Shown here piece after piece: positions 12,519 through 12,952 of a DNA stretch of 12,952 nt; within the stretch, counting starts at the first letter, position 1, and the number at the start of each line of letters is the position of its first letter. A model generated the notes under the pieces. The model did not search any database. It saw nothing but the letters and a program-made list of their open reading frames with translations, and was not told the DNA's origin. Source of the stretch: Candidatus Iainarchaeum sp. (GTDB lineage Archaea > Iainarchaeota > Iainarchaeia > Iainarchaeales > JAAZKV01); the NCBI GenBank assembly GCA_026397035.1, contig JAPLVQ010000082.1, forward strand, positions 1 through 12,952. The letters run 5' to 3'. The position numbers and the translations under genes were made by a program.

Positions 12519-12952
12519 CTAATTCTCAAAGTTAAGCATTTTTGTGGAATTAAGTATTTTGTATAATGGATAAGCCGCAAGGAAGAGGATTAACATTATA
12601 ACAATTATTGGTACGCCCATCCCAAAGATTGGAACAGTTTCCCAGAACTGGGTTAGAAACATTCCAAGGCAAAAAAGAGCGCCCAAAAAGGAAGGGATTG
12701 GGACTGAAGCTAAGAAAGACTTTTTGTGAAACCAATTAAGCGAATCATTTTTGTACTTGATTATGACAAAAGAAATATTTACTATAAAGAAAAGGAAAAA
12801 AGTTCCCGCGGTAGTTAAATTACCTAAAAGCTTAATATTTCCAATAAGCGTCAAAATTACCGCAGCTATTAAAACAATCCAAATTGCAAGGCTTGGAACC
12901 CTTGTTTTAGGGTTAATAATTCCAAACTTTTTTGGAACCAAACCATTACGGG
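12519..12952 (-). CDS. APC-superfamily amino acid permease (C-terminal part, cut by window edge)
   Basis: Polytopic membrane transporter, probably for an amino acid. The frame stays open to the right edge of the window, so the N-terminal two thirds are missing; the TTG at 12941 is internal. The visible part begins RNGLVPKKFGIINPKTRVPS, the cytoplasmic loop motif (RNGLLPKxFxKxNPKTRxP) that is typical of this family before the ninth or tenth membrane helix. Hydrophobic segments follow at about residues 20-35 and 42-60, then a basic loop (KYKNDSLNWFHKK), then two more helices and a short polar tail. This layout matches the YhdG/CAT-like branch of the amino acid-polyamine-organocation superfamily. 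The substrate cannot be told from this part. It converges on tRNA-Thr. Confidence 0.85.
   Translation of the reverse strand, partial: RNGLVPKKFGIINPKTRVPSLAIWIVLIAAVILTLIGNIKLLGNLTTAGTFFLFFIVNISFVIIKYKNDSLNWFHKKSFLASVPIPSFLGALFCLGMFLTQFWETVPIFGMGVPIIVIMLILFLAAYPLYKILNSTKMLNFEN

Noticed and set aside
1..12952. CRISPR array, insertion sequence or long direct repeat
   Set aside because: I saw no regularly spaced identical repeats, transposase frame or terminal inverted repeats on reading the whole window.

Overview
This window looks like part of a small-genome archaeon, most likely of the DPANN type. The lineage is my inference; no marker gene here fixes it. The archaeal signs are: two tRNA genes interrupted at position 37/38, one with a clear bulge-helix-bulge and one with a looser version; a histidine tRNA with an encoded G-1; no encoded CCA on any of the three tRNAs; a class III (archaellin/pilin type) signal peptide; TATA boxes about 25-27 nt upstream of leaderless ATGs; and Shine-Dalgarno sites of the GGTG type where a leader exists. 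The DNA is AT-rich throughout and genes lie on both strands.

Layout. Positions 1-913 hold the 3' end of a type II methionine aminopeptidase gene, translationally overlapped by a small basic protein gene. Positions 933-2215 (minus strand) hold a multi-pass GT-C type glycosyltransferase split by one frameshift. It diverges from an FAD-dependent oxidoreductase of the HemY/UDP-galactopyranose-mutase-like group (2270-3709), and both appear to use a single palindromic TATA box placed exactly midway between the two ATGs. This pair is plausibly a surface-glycan or lipid-glycan module. Positions 3820-3967 are tRNA-Arg(GCG) with a 77-nt intron. A 92-aa orphan (4135-4413) and a secreted, pilin-like anchored GLUG-repeat surface protein (4678-6486) follow.

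Positions 6705-7992 encode a free-standing LAGLIDADG endonuclease with a helix-turn-helix and an octapeptide-repeat N-terminus, ending 2 nt before tRNA-His. The tRNA is followed directly by hisS, hisI and hisG, so the histidine tRNA, its synthetase and two histidine biosynthesis enzymes sit together. HisG is the long, self-regulated form, so the synthetase homologue is read as HisRS and not as a HisZ subunit.

Positions 10741-12302 contain a small basic protein on the minus strand and a highly charged cytoplasmic protein with two copies of a C-I-P-x-H-A-K-S motif and a C-terminal beta-barrel-like domain. tRNA-Thr(GGT) with a 37-nt intron and the C-terminal part of an APC-family amino acid permease (running off the right edge) close the window.

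The points most worth a second look are the duplicated CIPxHAKS motif, which is conserved in protein but not in codons; the endonuclease/tRNA-His/his gene arrangement; the symmetric divergent promoter; and two apparent single-base frame breaks. No CRISPR array, insertion sequence or origin was seen.
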